Origin: Ardenticatenaceae bacterium
GTDB lineage: Bacteria; Chloroflexota; Anaerolineae; Promineifilales; Promineifilaceae
Direction of reading: 5' to 3'
Assembly (NCBI GenBank): GCA_020634565.1
Contig: JACKBN010000004.1
Span: forward strand, 525,355-589,354
Length of the DNA: 64,000 nt
Shown piece after piece: positions 9,562 through 16,496 of the stretch. Both the position numbers and the translations under genes were made by a program. The first letter of the stretch is position 1; every line of letters begins with the position of its first letter. The notes below the pieces were generated by a model. That model ran no database searches and was not told where the DNA came from. It worked only from the letters and a program-made list of their open reading frames with translations.

Positions 9562-10074
9562 TTACAACAGACGATACATATACACGCTGGGGATTTGCGC
9601 GGAGAAGCCCGCTTTTTCGTAGGCGCGGCGGGCGGGCGCGTGGCTGGGATCGCCGCCCGTGCCCACGGTAGCCACCCGCATCCCTGCCGCCTGCATTCGG
9701 TCCAGGGCAAACTGGTACAGCGCTGTGCCAATACCTTGCCCTGCCGCTGCGGGATGCACAGCATTCAGGCCAATCTCGCCTACGGCCGTTTCTGTATTCA
9801 GCTGCACGGACACAAAGCCGACGATCTGGGTGTCGAGAACGGCCGTATACAGCTCCCAACCCGCATCCGGTGCAAACAGCGACGCCAGATACGCCGCCTG
9901 ATCCGCATCATCATTGGTTTGGGTAATGGCGGCAATCTCCGCTCCCAACAGTTCGCGAAACGAAGCAAACACCGGCGCAAAGGCGGCGGCCCGAATTGTT
10001 TGCCAGTGCGGCAAATCATCATCGGTGGCGGGGCGAATGTTTAGATTTAAGTCAGACTGGTTTTGCTTGGTCAT
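9562..10074 (-). CDS. GNAT-family N-acetyltransferase
   Basis: 170 residues from ATG at 10074, chosen because AAAGGTG lies 8 nt upstream; an ATG 14 codons earlier has no such site and lies in the repeat element. The acetyl-CoA binding motif A is recognisable (IGLNAVHPAAAGQGIGTALY), followed by ARRAYEKAGF. Substrate unknown. It shares orientation with the next acetyltransferase, from which it is separated by a palindromic repeat that occupies its promoter region. Confidence 0.85.
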   Translation of the reverse strand: MTKQNQSDLNLNIRPATDDDLPHWQTIRAAAFAPVFASFRELLGAEIAAITQTNDDADQAAYLASLFAPDAGWELYTAVLDTQIVGFVSVQLNTETAVGEIGLNAVHPAAAGQGIGTALYQFALDRMQAAGMRVATVGTGGDPSHAPARRAYEKAGFSAQIPSVYMYRLL

Positions 10075-10105
10075 GAGTATGCACCTTTTAGGGAAATTAA
10101 ACAGA

Positions 10106-10162
10106 GACTGGACCATTTTTGCTCACGATCAGAGCGGGTTCAGTAAAGAAAATGGTCCAATC
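10106..10162. repeat. Divergent copy of the TTGGACCAATT palindromic element
   Basis: Arms GACTGGACCATTTT and AAAATGGTCCAATC are inverted with one mismatch and a 29-nt loop. The arms match the three copies at 11.7, 13.2 and 14.8 kb, but the loop and flanks differ. It lies immediately upstream of an acetyltransferase gene. Confidence 0.65.
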
Positions 10163-10179
10163 TTAAGTATACGGGAATC

Positions 10180-10692
10180 TCAGAAGATGATTTTACGCAC
10201 CATTAAAAGGGAATCATCGGTAGCGGCATATTCTACAAACCTTTGCTGCGTATACAAATGGCGGGCGTGGTTATCTTTGGCCACCATAAGGCTGATTTGG
10301 GGAATTGCTTGCCTGGCAGCGGCCTCTACCAGCCAGGCGATGAGCTGGGTGGCGATGCCTTGCCGCCGGTAGCCATCCAGCACGCCAATGACCAGCACTG
10401 GCGTCTGTGCATCCAGGTAGCCCCGCATGGCATCATCCGCCTGCCAATAGCGAAACCAGGCGGCCCCAACGGGTTGCCCCGCGATGTGGGCGACCACACA
10501 AGTGTCGCCTGTGCGTTCTCCCCAATGGGCCAACACCTTCTGCACTTCCGGGTAAGCCAGTCCTTCCGCCAAGGCTGGCTTGGTTGGACTTTCTCGCCAG
10601 AAGACGGCTTCATACAAGATTGTTTGCAAAAAAGGAAACTCTTCGGGCTGGGCGCGGCGCAGGTGCAGGGAAGGCTGTTGTGTCTGTTCCAT
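10180..10692 (-). CDS. GNAT-family N-acetyltransferase
   Basis: 170 residues from the ATG at 10692 (MEQTQQPSLHLRRAQ). An upstream in-frame ATG at 10821 would add a 43-residue segment without family resemblance. Motif A is VLDGYRRQGIATQLIAWLVE, and the end shows NHARHLYTQQRFVE, both standard for GNAT enzymes. It is not a close paralogue of its neighbour. The substrate cannot be inferred. Confidence 0.85.
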   Translation of the reverse strand: MEQTQQPSLHLRRAQPEEFPFLQTILYEAVFWRESPTKPALAEGLAYPEVQKVLAHWGERTGDTCVVAHIAGQPVGAAWFRYWQADDAMRGYLDAQTPVLVIGVLDGYRRQGIATQLIAWLVEAAARQAIPQISLMVAKDNHARHLYTQQRFVEYAATDDSLLMVRKIIF

Positions 10693-10825
10693 TGAGCGAT
10701 TGTAAGCTATTCGGGCACATTTGTAATGACATTCACCGGAATATAGCCGCCTTGTGCATAAGAACTGTCCAGGCGTGCCCATCCATGTTATCGGCGGGAG
10801 CGCCAAAAAGATATTTCGCAACCAA

Positions 10826-10900
10826 ACGCCAGTTAGGTGGCAAAAGGATGCTTTTGAGGACTAGAATGGCCCAAACAGCTGCTGCTGAGTCCTTCAAAAT
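10826..10900 (+). repeat. 75-bp dispersed repeat, copy 1
   Basis: Begins ACGCCAGTTAGGTGGCA and ends near CCCAAACAGCTGCTGCTGAG. The segment at 16287-16361 aligns along its length with scattered mismatches, and 12685-12705 carries only the first ~20 bp. Copies 2 and 3 directly follow an ACGGCCGT octamer. Confidence 0.6.
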
Positions 10901-11508
10901 CTGGAAAAGATAAGGGTTGTGGCTTTTGCCAATATACGATTTGAGAGGGTATCTAGTAGAACATAAGCGACATTCGCTATCATGGCAAACAGATAGAAAA
11001 CCCCGAATATAATATAAACCACCATAGGGTTTGACCCCTCGCTCAGGCTGTTGAAGGGAAAGACAAAGAGCGAAATGAGATTAATACTTGTTATGATGAG
11101 GCCATTGATAAAAAATCGCCCCATGATTTGCGAATACGTATTGTTGGTGGTGGCGTTTTCAACGACTCTCTCGTTATCATAATTGGGGCGTAATGACTTT
11201 TTGGCTAACAGGATGATCAATTTTACTATCATTGACAACAGAAAGAATATCGTTGTCAAAAAATTGTAAAGACGCATTAAATCCCTTTCATTCCAGCTAC
11301 CTGAACTACGTTGATCTTTTGGCAGAAGAAAAGAAAAGTATTCAAGAAAGGGCATTTTGGGACCAAAAATATTTACATAGGCTGCAATAAGAATCGCACA
11401 TGTGAGCAGCACCATGCCAAAGAGGAAGTAGTACGCAACATATTTTACAAGGTAACCTAGCCCCAAAGTAAGCATGGTGTTGGAAGTAGGGCGATCTGAT
11501 GTCAACAT
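10894..11508 (-). CDS. Four-helix integral membrane protein of unknown function
   Basis: 204 residues with four hydrophobic spans (about 22-47, 85-105, 130-150 and 165-188). I do not recognise a family. The start is supported by AGGAGAAA 7 nt upstream. The stop lies inside the 75-bp dispersed repeat, so the C-terminus may have been altered by the repeat's insertion. It stands alone between an acetyltransferase and a repeat-rich stretch. Confidence 0.6.
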   Translation of the reverse strand: MLTSDRPTSNTMLTLGLGYLVKYVAYYFLFGMVLLTCAILIAAYVNIFGPKMPFLEYFSFLLPKDQRSSGSWNERDLMRLYNFLTTIFFLLSMIVKLIILLAKKSLRPNYDNERVVENATTNNTYSQIMGRFFINGLIITSINLISLFVFPFNSLSEGSNPMVVYIIFGVFYLFAMIANVAYVLLDTLSNRILAKATTLIFSRF

Positions 11509-11632
11509 AAATCATTTCTCCTGAAGCTGTGAGTTGGCTAGCGCATTAATATTCTAATACGTAAATCACCTGCATCAGTAGCGATTGACTTTTTCTTTTG
11601 GGTATCAAGGGTGGGTATTTTGTGGACATTTA

Positions 11633-11733
11633 TACGGCCGTTCCCCATCCCTCTTCTACCACCAAGCAGATTGGACCAATTTCCGTAGAACACCATTGGC
11701 ACGCGCCATTATTAAATTGGTCCAATCTTGGGG
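11633..11733. repeat. ~100-bp palindromic repeat element, copy A
   Basis: Starts at an ACGGCCGT octamer (TACGGCCGTTCCCCATC), continues CTCTTCTACCACCAAGCA and contains perfect 14-bp arms GATTGGACCAATTT (11669-11682) and AAATTGGTCCAATC (11714-11727). It is nearly identical to the copies at 13206-13307 and 14791-14893. It carries no gene. This copy and copy C continue into duplicated coding DNA. Confidence 0.85.
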
Positions 11734-11755
11734 GGAACTGCGACCGCGCTAAAAT

Positions 11756-11966
11756 TTATACCTCTACCAGCACCGGTTCCTCTTCTCGCGTGCCGTTGCC
11801 ATTGCTGACCCGCCCCGTTACCGAAAAGCCCCACAGTTGCAGCTCACTTTTCAGCACGCCGCCAAAGGTCACGCCGACCCGCATCATCGCCGCCAGTTTG
11901 AGCCAGTGGAGCAGGTTGGCAACGGCCGTATCCCGCACCTCCACATGCATTTCCCGCCGATCTTGG
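11756..11966 (-). pseudogene. Duplicated 3' fragment of the 14915-15658 gene
   Basis: Encodes DRREMHVEVRDTAVANLLHW and on to GTREEEPVLVEV, identical in amino acids to the last ~70 residues of the protein at 14915-15658, including the stop. The matching block extends through repeat A: 11633-11966 corresponds to 14791-15122 with only small indels. Homology ends abruptly in the codons for Asp-Arg. This is a partial segmental duplication and has no start codon of its own. Confidence 0.8.
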
Positions 11967-11999
11967 TCAGATGCACCTGCATTACCCAACCGGCGAGGA

Positions 12000-12293
12000 T
12001 TATTGGGTTACAAAATCCAGCCGCTCAACCTCATCAAAAGAGCGACGATTTTGCAACTGCCACAGATCGTAGTTATTTTGCATCGCCAGCCAGCTTTCTG
12101 GCGATCTGCCTAGCGTTTTGGAGAGGCGCATCGCCATTTCTGGCGTGACGCTGCTTTTGCCGTTGAGTAGGCGGGTAAACGTGGAGGGCGAAACTTTTAA
12201 CTTGGCGGCAACGGTGCGCGAACTTACATTTAGCTCGTCTAAATAGACTTCTCGAATAAATTCTCCAGGGTGAGGTGGGTTATGCATGCTCAT
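12000..12293 (-). CDS. higA: HigA-family antitoxin / XRE repressor
   Basis: 97 residues. It has the HigA pattern: HPGEFIREVYLDELNVS at the N-terminus, then the helix-turn-helix AAKLKVSPSTFTRLLNGKSS, PEMAMRLSKTLGRSPESWL and a short tail. It neutralises the HigB RNase and represses the operon. Its ATG overlaps the stop of the upstream toxin frame by one base (TAATG), the usual coupling of higBA. The order toxin-antitoxin is standard for HigBA. The toxin gene is frameshifted, so this antitoxin may now be an orphan. Confidence 0.88.
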   Translation of the reverse strand: MSMHNPPHPGEFIREVYLDELNVSSRTVAAKLKVSPSTFTRLLNGKSSVTPEMAMRLSKTLGRSPESWLAMQNNYDLWQLQNRRSFDEVERLDFVTQ

Positions 12294-12570
12294 TAGAGAT
12301 AATCCTCGTAATTTACGATATACGCATTGCCATCAATAAATTCGAATGTGATGCGCCAATTTTTACTTACGTCAATTGCCCAAATACCTTGCTTGTCTCC
12401 TTTAGTGGGTGGAGACGGAAACCGGGCAGATCCATGTCTTCAACCGTTTGGGCCGTGTCTAGTGTGGTTAGCCGCATTCTGAGCTTTTGGCGATGCGCGG
12501 GATTCACCCCAGCCACGCTACCGTTCTCGAAAAACCGCTGAAGCCCCTTGTGCTTGAAAGTTTTGATCAT
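12293..12570 (-). pseudogene. higB: HigB/RelE-type toxin gene with one frameshift
   Basis: Starts MIKTFKHKGLQRFFENG and runs MRLTTLDTAQTVEDMDLPGF and then HPLK. There the frame breaks; the other frame continues GDKQGIWAIDVSKNWRITFE and ends YIVNYEDYL immediately before higA. The length is 278 nt, one base short of 93 codons, and the missing base falls in the A/G run after HPLK near 12400. HigB toxins cleave mRNA on the ribosome. Either the toxin is inactivated or the base was lost in sequencing. Confidence 0.8.
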
Positions 12571-12582
12571 ATTTGGGTTTAT

Positions 12583-12593
12583 ACACAATGTGT
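12583..12593. promoter_or_regulatory. Candidate HigA operator upstream of higBA
   Basis: The palindrome ACACA-A-TGTGT lies 12 bp upstream of the higB start, where an autoregulatory HigA site would be expected. It overlaps a -10-like TATAAA on the minus strand. Only the symmetry and location support this. Confidence 0.35.
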
Positions 12594-12684
12594 TGCGTGT
12601 TGCGCAACGGCCGTTTCCCACCAACAACTCTTTCTTGCACAGGATAACACGGGGGAGAGATACGGCCGTGTTGGTAACGGCCGT

Positions 12685-12705
12685 ACGCCAGTTAGATGAC
12701 AGGGC
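12685..12705 (+). repeat. Partial copy of the 75-bp dispersed repeat
   Basis: ACGCCAGTTAGATGACAGGG directly after an ACGGCCGT octamer, as in the copy at 16287. The surrounding gap (12571-12766) contains four ACGGCCGT octamers, two of them facing each other across a 7-nt spacer (12662-12684). Confidence 0.5.
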
Positions 12706-12766
12706 GTGATTTTATGGGGTTTTTGGGGGGCGATACGGCCGTTTACCCACCATAGATAGTTACAAG

Positions 12767-13069
12767 CTATAAGCCAATGGCAATTTGCAGGAGTGTCACA
12801 ATGTCATCGAGCTGATCCTCATGCGCAAAAGATTGCACAATCCATCTCGAATTTTTTGATCTATTCAGGTGGCTGGTTGTATGCTTGGGAGGGGTCAAGC
12901 CGCGCTGCTTAATAATGCCAGGTGTAAGCCGAATATCAATCTCGCGCTCATTTTGGAAATGAGCAATTTCCTTCTCTTTATAAAATACGCAAAGCAAATC
13001 TGTATCTTTCCACAGAGCGACTTTGACATCGGGTAGTTTTTCTAATCGTTTTACGAGTTCATCTTGCAT
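12767..13069 (-). CDS. Small DUF5519 (luciferase-domain-like) protein
   Basis: 100 residues. The C-terminal two thirds (EIAHFQNEREIDIRLTPGII, SRWIVQSF and a final helix EDQLDDIVTLLQIAI) follow the pattern of small DUF5519 proteins, which are of unknown biochemical function. AAGGA 8 nt upstream supports the ATG. It is encoded alone between repeat-rich intergenic segments. The family assignment is from memory of the pattern and should be treated as tentative. Confidence 0.5.
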   Translation of the reverse strand: MQDELVKRLEKLPDVKVALWKDTDLLCVFYKEKEIAHFQNEREIDIRLTPGIIKQRGLTPPKHTTSHLNRSKNSRWIVQSFAHEDQLDDIVTLLQIAIGL

Positions 13070-13205
13070 ATTACAATTCCTTAGCGATTGTTTATGTTCC
13101 CGCGTGCAAGGCTTTGGCCGACGACTTACTTGGCTGCTTACTTTGCTCGTTTTTTGGGGGAACTCGTTCCTGAGTGTAGCATAGCCTTAAGCCACAGCAA
13201 GGAGA

Positions 13206-13307
13206 AACGGCCGTTCCCCATCCCTCTTCTACCACCAAGCAGATTGGACCAATTTCCGTAGAACACAATTGGCACGCGCCATTATTAAATTGGTCCAATC
13301 TTGAGGG
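13206..13307. repeat. ~100-bp palindromic repeat element, copy B
   Basis: Same structure as copy A: it starts with an octamer (ACGGCCGTTCCCC), and the perfect arms lie at 13242-13255 and 13287-13300. Unlike A and C it is not followed by duplicated coding DNA, so the repeat is a unit in its own right. Confidence 0.85.
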
Positions 13308-13363
13308 GATGCTGTCGTGGTGGTTCGCCGCTGCCTTTTTGGTTGCCCGCACGGCGCGGTTAG

Positions 13364-14554
13364 TTAGTAGAAATGATTCTGCAAATAATTTTGAAGATTA
13401 CCCAATTTTGGGAGTAGAACGAATTCTTTCACCCAATCTACCAGATAAACCTTCCCTGAATTCATTACCTCATTTAAGAAAGATGCGACCGTTTCGCTTG
13501 GAATAGTTGGCTCACCAAAGTCATAAAGGCACATAACCTTGACGGTTGTACCGTCGTGCTGCCCAAAGATAACGACAGGCCCGACCTGAATAGCAAATCC
13601 ATTTTCAATCAAGCCATCTGCTTCTTGGGAGCCAGGACCACCAAAGCCAATACCTCTATATAGATGTGACCCTTTTGGTAACAGTGACAATAGCGTTTCA
13701 TAGGCAAACATATGGCGAACCGGATTGTCTATTCGGCTCCGTATATGAATCTTTTTAAAACCCCACACGCCGTTATTTTGAACACTGTGATTCTGGAATA
13801 TTGCCCTGACATCAGCACGCTCTGCCTTTATCGCTTCCTCATGGCCAATTCCTATAAACTCGATTTGTCTCCAATAATCTTCGTGGATGCGGAAGATATT
13901 TCCCATTGGTTCTTGAGTGACTGGTCTGATAAAAGCATGCTCCCCAGCCGCTCTCTCCTCCTTAGACAAAATGGATTGATCCACGGCTGGCATATAAGAA
14001 GTATCTTTCTCTATATTGATTGGTTGCACACTAGGGATGGTCTCACAAATTGTTGGTAAAGATGCTAACATCTGATCTAGAGGCATGTGCGTTATTTTTT
14101 TCAATACAAGTGTGATCGTGCCACTCTTTGTATATTCAGCAGCAGTTGGTGGTATGGCTTTAATGACTTCCCACGGCGCACCTCCCAGATTCAGCGAGGT
14201 TTGATTTGGTTCAAATACGGGAGGCATTTCATCTGCAAAAGACAGCATTTGGCCAAAGATCTCGTTGGTATTTGCATCAGCCAAATAAACTTGGATTTGT
14301 TGTCTTCCCATTTGGCTTTTTTCAATTTGTGGTTTTTCTACTTTTTGCAGGAGTAAGTTAAGGCTGCCCATCTTAATAAACTGCTCTGCTGTGCTTGGAT
14401 TAGCTTGAACCACTCGCCAATCATTATTTTCAATAACCAGTTCCATACCTGGTTCAATTAGGTCGGGCAACCTGTTTGCTGGACTCGTAAATCTGGCGAA
14501 CATGTTGCCTGTTTCGGCGTCTGTGATTGTAACGTTGATTGCTTTACTATTCAT
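13364..14554 (-). CDS. Unknown protein with two N-terminal tandem repeats
   Basis: 396 residues from ATG at 14554, chosen because AGGAG lies 10 nt upstream. Residues ~3-70 and ~85-155 are tandem copies of one domain: INVTITDAETGNMFARF...EPGMELVIENNDWRVV...LNLLLQKV and IQVYLADANTNEIFGQM...EPNQTSLNLGGAPWEVI...ITLVLKKI. The remaining ~230 residues look globular and soluble; I recognise no family or catalytic motif. There is no signal peptide and no membrane span. No ACGGCCGT occurs in the gene, which fits recent acquisition. It lies between repeat copies B and C. Confidence 0.6.
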   Translation of the reverse strand: MNSKAINVTITDAETGNMFARFTSPANRLPDLIEPGMELVIENNDWRVVQANPSTAEQFIKMGSLNLLLQKVEKPQIEKSQMGRQQIQVYLADANTNEIFGQMLSFADEMPPVFEPNQTSLNLGGAPWEVIKAIPPTAAEYTKSGTITLVLKKITHMPLDQMLASLPTICETIPSVQPINIEKDTSYMPAVDQSILSKEERAAGEHAFIRPVTQEPMGNIFRIHEDYWRQIEFIGIGHEEAIKAERADVRAIFQNHSVQNNGVWGFKKIHIRSRIDNPVRHMFAYETLLSLLPKGSHLYRGIGFGGPGSQEADGLIENGFAIQVGPVVIFGQHDGTTVKVMCLYDFGEPTIPSETVASFLNEVMNSGKVYLVDWVKEFVLLPKLGNLQNYLQNHFY

Positions 14555-14790
14555 GAGGGTTTGGCTCCTGATTTTGCCCTTCAAAATTTGACTTGAATGG
14601 GAGAAATATGCGCATGATTAACAATTGGTTTGTTATTTTGTTATCCTGAAGAACGGTTGGCATAAATTCCCAATAATCTGACAGAGTTCAACTATGGCTC
14701 AGTATAAAAGTTTTCTGGAAGTTTTTCAATTTGGAAAAAGAAGATGTTCCCCGTTGCCTGCTTTGTTATGCTGAATTATGGATTAAGCAA

Positions 14791-14893
14791 TACGGCCGTT
14801 CCCCATCTCTCTTCTACCACCAAGCAGATTGGACCAATTTCTGTAGCAAACAATCGGCACGTGCCATTATTAAATTGGTCCAATCTTGGGGGG
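14791..14893. repeat. ~100-bp palindromic repeat element, copy C
   Basis: It starts at an ACGGCCGT octamer, with perfect 14-bp arms at 14827-14840 and 14872-14885. A few substitutions separate it from A and B, all outside the arms. It sits just downstream of the 14915-15658 gene stop and was duplicated with that gene's 3' end to form copy A. Confidence 0.85.
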
Positions 14894-14914
14894 GAGCTGC
14901 GAACGCGCTAAAAT

Positions 14915-15658
14915 TTACACTTCTACCAGCACCGGTTCCTCTTCCCGTGTGCCGTTGCCATTGCTAACCCGCCCCGTTACCGAAAAGCCCCACAGTTGCA
15001 GCTCACTTTTCAGCACGCCGCCAAAGGTCACGCCGACCCGCATCATCGCCGCCAGTTTGAGCCAGTGGAGCAGGTTAGCAACGGCCGTATCCCGCACCTC
15101 CACATGCATTTCCCGCCGATCTCGCCCGCTGGTGCGTTCTGTCAGGCTGGTTTGCAGCGTGGCCAGATGCGCCTGCATCGTCGCCAGCGGCGGGTCACTG
15201 ATTTGCGCCTCTGCTGGCAGGCTGGCCTCTTTGGCCACATACGCCTCCAAAAAATCCAGCTTTTGCCGCTGGGTCGCGGGCTTGCGCACCCGCACGCCGT
15301 TCTGGTCCATCACCGTATCCAGCCCCCACTGCTCCAGCAGGGCCAACTGGTTAAAATGGTTCAGCTTAAGCTGCAAATACGCCTTGTCGATGAGCGGCTG
15401 CAAGGCCGCATAGGTTTGCTGCACCAGCTCTCCCGCCGAGGCGCGCCCCTGCTCGCCGCTGCGGGCGGCGGCAATGGCGGCTTTGGCTTCGGTGAGGGCA
15501 GTTTGTACGGCCGTTACCGGAATATCCTTAAGCTGTGCCTCTGCCGGCAAGCTGCCTTCGTAAGCCACATACGCCTCACCCAGCGCCACAATGGCGCGGT
15601 AAGATTCAGGCCAGCGCACCGAAAGCGAACTGGTGGGATCAAGTCTTATACTTAACAT
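14915..15658 (-). CDS. Unknown protein with two internal helical repeats
   Basis: 247 residues from ATG at 15658 (MLSIRLDPTSS), chosen because GGAGG lies just upstream; a frame extending 60 codons further has no ribosome site. Two related segments occur: EAYVAYEGSLPAEAQLKDIP (N-terminal third) and EAYVAKEASLPAEAQISDPP (middle), each followed by an Ala-rich helix. The C-terminal ~70 residues (from EMHVEVRDTAVANLLHWLK) are duplicated as a pseudogene at 11756-11966. No known family recognised; likely cytoplasmic and alpha-helical. Confidence 0.6.
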   Translation of the reverse strand: MLSIRLDPTSSLSVRWPESYRAIVALGEAYVAYEGSLPAEAQLKDIPVTAVQTALTEAKAAIAAARSGEQGRASAGELVQQTYAALQPLIDKAYLQLKLNHFNQLALLEQWGLDTVMDQNGVRVRKPATQRQKLDFLEAYVAKEASLPAEAQISDPPLATMQAHLATLQTSLTERTSGRDRREMHVEVRDTAVANLLHWLKLAAMMRVGVTFGGVLKSELQLWGFSVTGRVSNGNGTREEEPVLVEV

Positions 15659-15838
15659 GGGTCCTCCAAGTAGATTGTTGGCTGCCAAAAATTGGGTTTT
15701 TCGGCAAGAGATAAAAACGATTGAGGTCAGCATACCCGAAGGAGATAAAGGGGGAAAATGGTTCTCTGGTCCTAAGAATATTCCGGGGGGAATTTTCGGT
15801 TTTACCAGACCATAGGCGCTAGAAACCACCACAAACAT

Positions 15839-16141
15839 GACCCGCTACCAGATTAACCTAAAAATTCCCAAACAGAGGCGTTCTGCTACGAGAAAGGGTC
15901 AAAAATTTCCAAAAGAGGACGTTCTGCTACCAGATAGAGCCTAAATATTTTTTACGAACCCATTCCATTACCAGACAGCCCCGAAAAATTTTCTACGGGG
16001 TCATTCTGGTAGCCGGAAGGCGCTAAAAATTTTTTTCAGACGCATTCTGGTACCAGACAGGGCCAAAAATTTGCAAACAGACTCGTTCTGGTAGCAGACA
16101 AAGCTAAAAAATTTTCTACGAGGTGTTCCTGGTACGGGGGA
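15839..16141. repeat. Degenerate tandem array with a 41-bp period
   Basis: Units start at 15839, 15880, 15921, 15962, 16003, 16044 and 16085. The first six are exactly 41 bp and the seventh 40 bp, followed by a 17-bp partial unit. Each unit follows the pattern TTCTGGTACCAGACAG, then GCCTAAAAATTTT, then a variable ACGAGGC. A further degenerate unit may precede at 15798-15838. Within a unit, GGTACC is locally palindromic. The units are diverged, with no constant repeat/variable spacer split, so this is not a CRISPR. Confidence 0.85.
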
Positions 16142-16286
16142 GAGGGAAAATTAGGGTAAGAGACAGGCATCGTTAACCGGGAAAAACCAGCGATGTACCA
16201 GGTGGATTGCCTTATTTAGTGGGTGAAATTAACCAGACTTGTTAGGTTTTTGGTGGTAAAGGGGTGTGGGGGATGGAAACGGCCGT

Positions 16287-16361
16287 ACGCCAGTTAGGCG
16301 ACAGGAAGATATTGTAGAGGTTTCGAACAGCCCAAACAGTTACCGCTGAACCCAGCAAACT
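16287..16361 (+). repeat. 75-bp dispersed repeat, copy 2
   Basis: Aligns with 10826-10900 over its whole length (ACGCCAGTTAGGCGACAGG, later CAGCCCAAACAGTTACCGCTG). It directly follows an ACGGCCGT at 16280-16287. The remainder of the 16142-16496 gap shows no gene or other recognised signal. Confidence 0.6.
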
Positions 16362-16496
16362 ATTTCGGCGGGTTAAGCGGCGAGGCCAGATACCTGTCCA
16401 GCCTGCCGTAAAAGTTCCCTAAAAATCAAAGGTTCTAATGTTTGCTTCAGGTGTATTTCACTTTGGCTATAAGGTGATAATTAGACGTGTTCAATA

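Noticed and set aside
13092..13352. Small minus-strand gene of 86 codons
   Set aside because: It runs through palindromic repeat copy B and has no ribosome site or family pattern.
15839..16141. CRISPR array
   Set aside because: The 41-bp periodicity covers whole units that drift together; there is no constant repeat alternating with unrelated spacers, and no cas gene is near.
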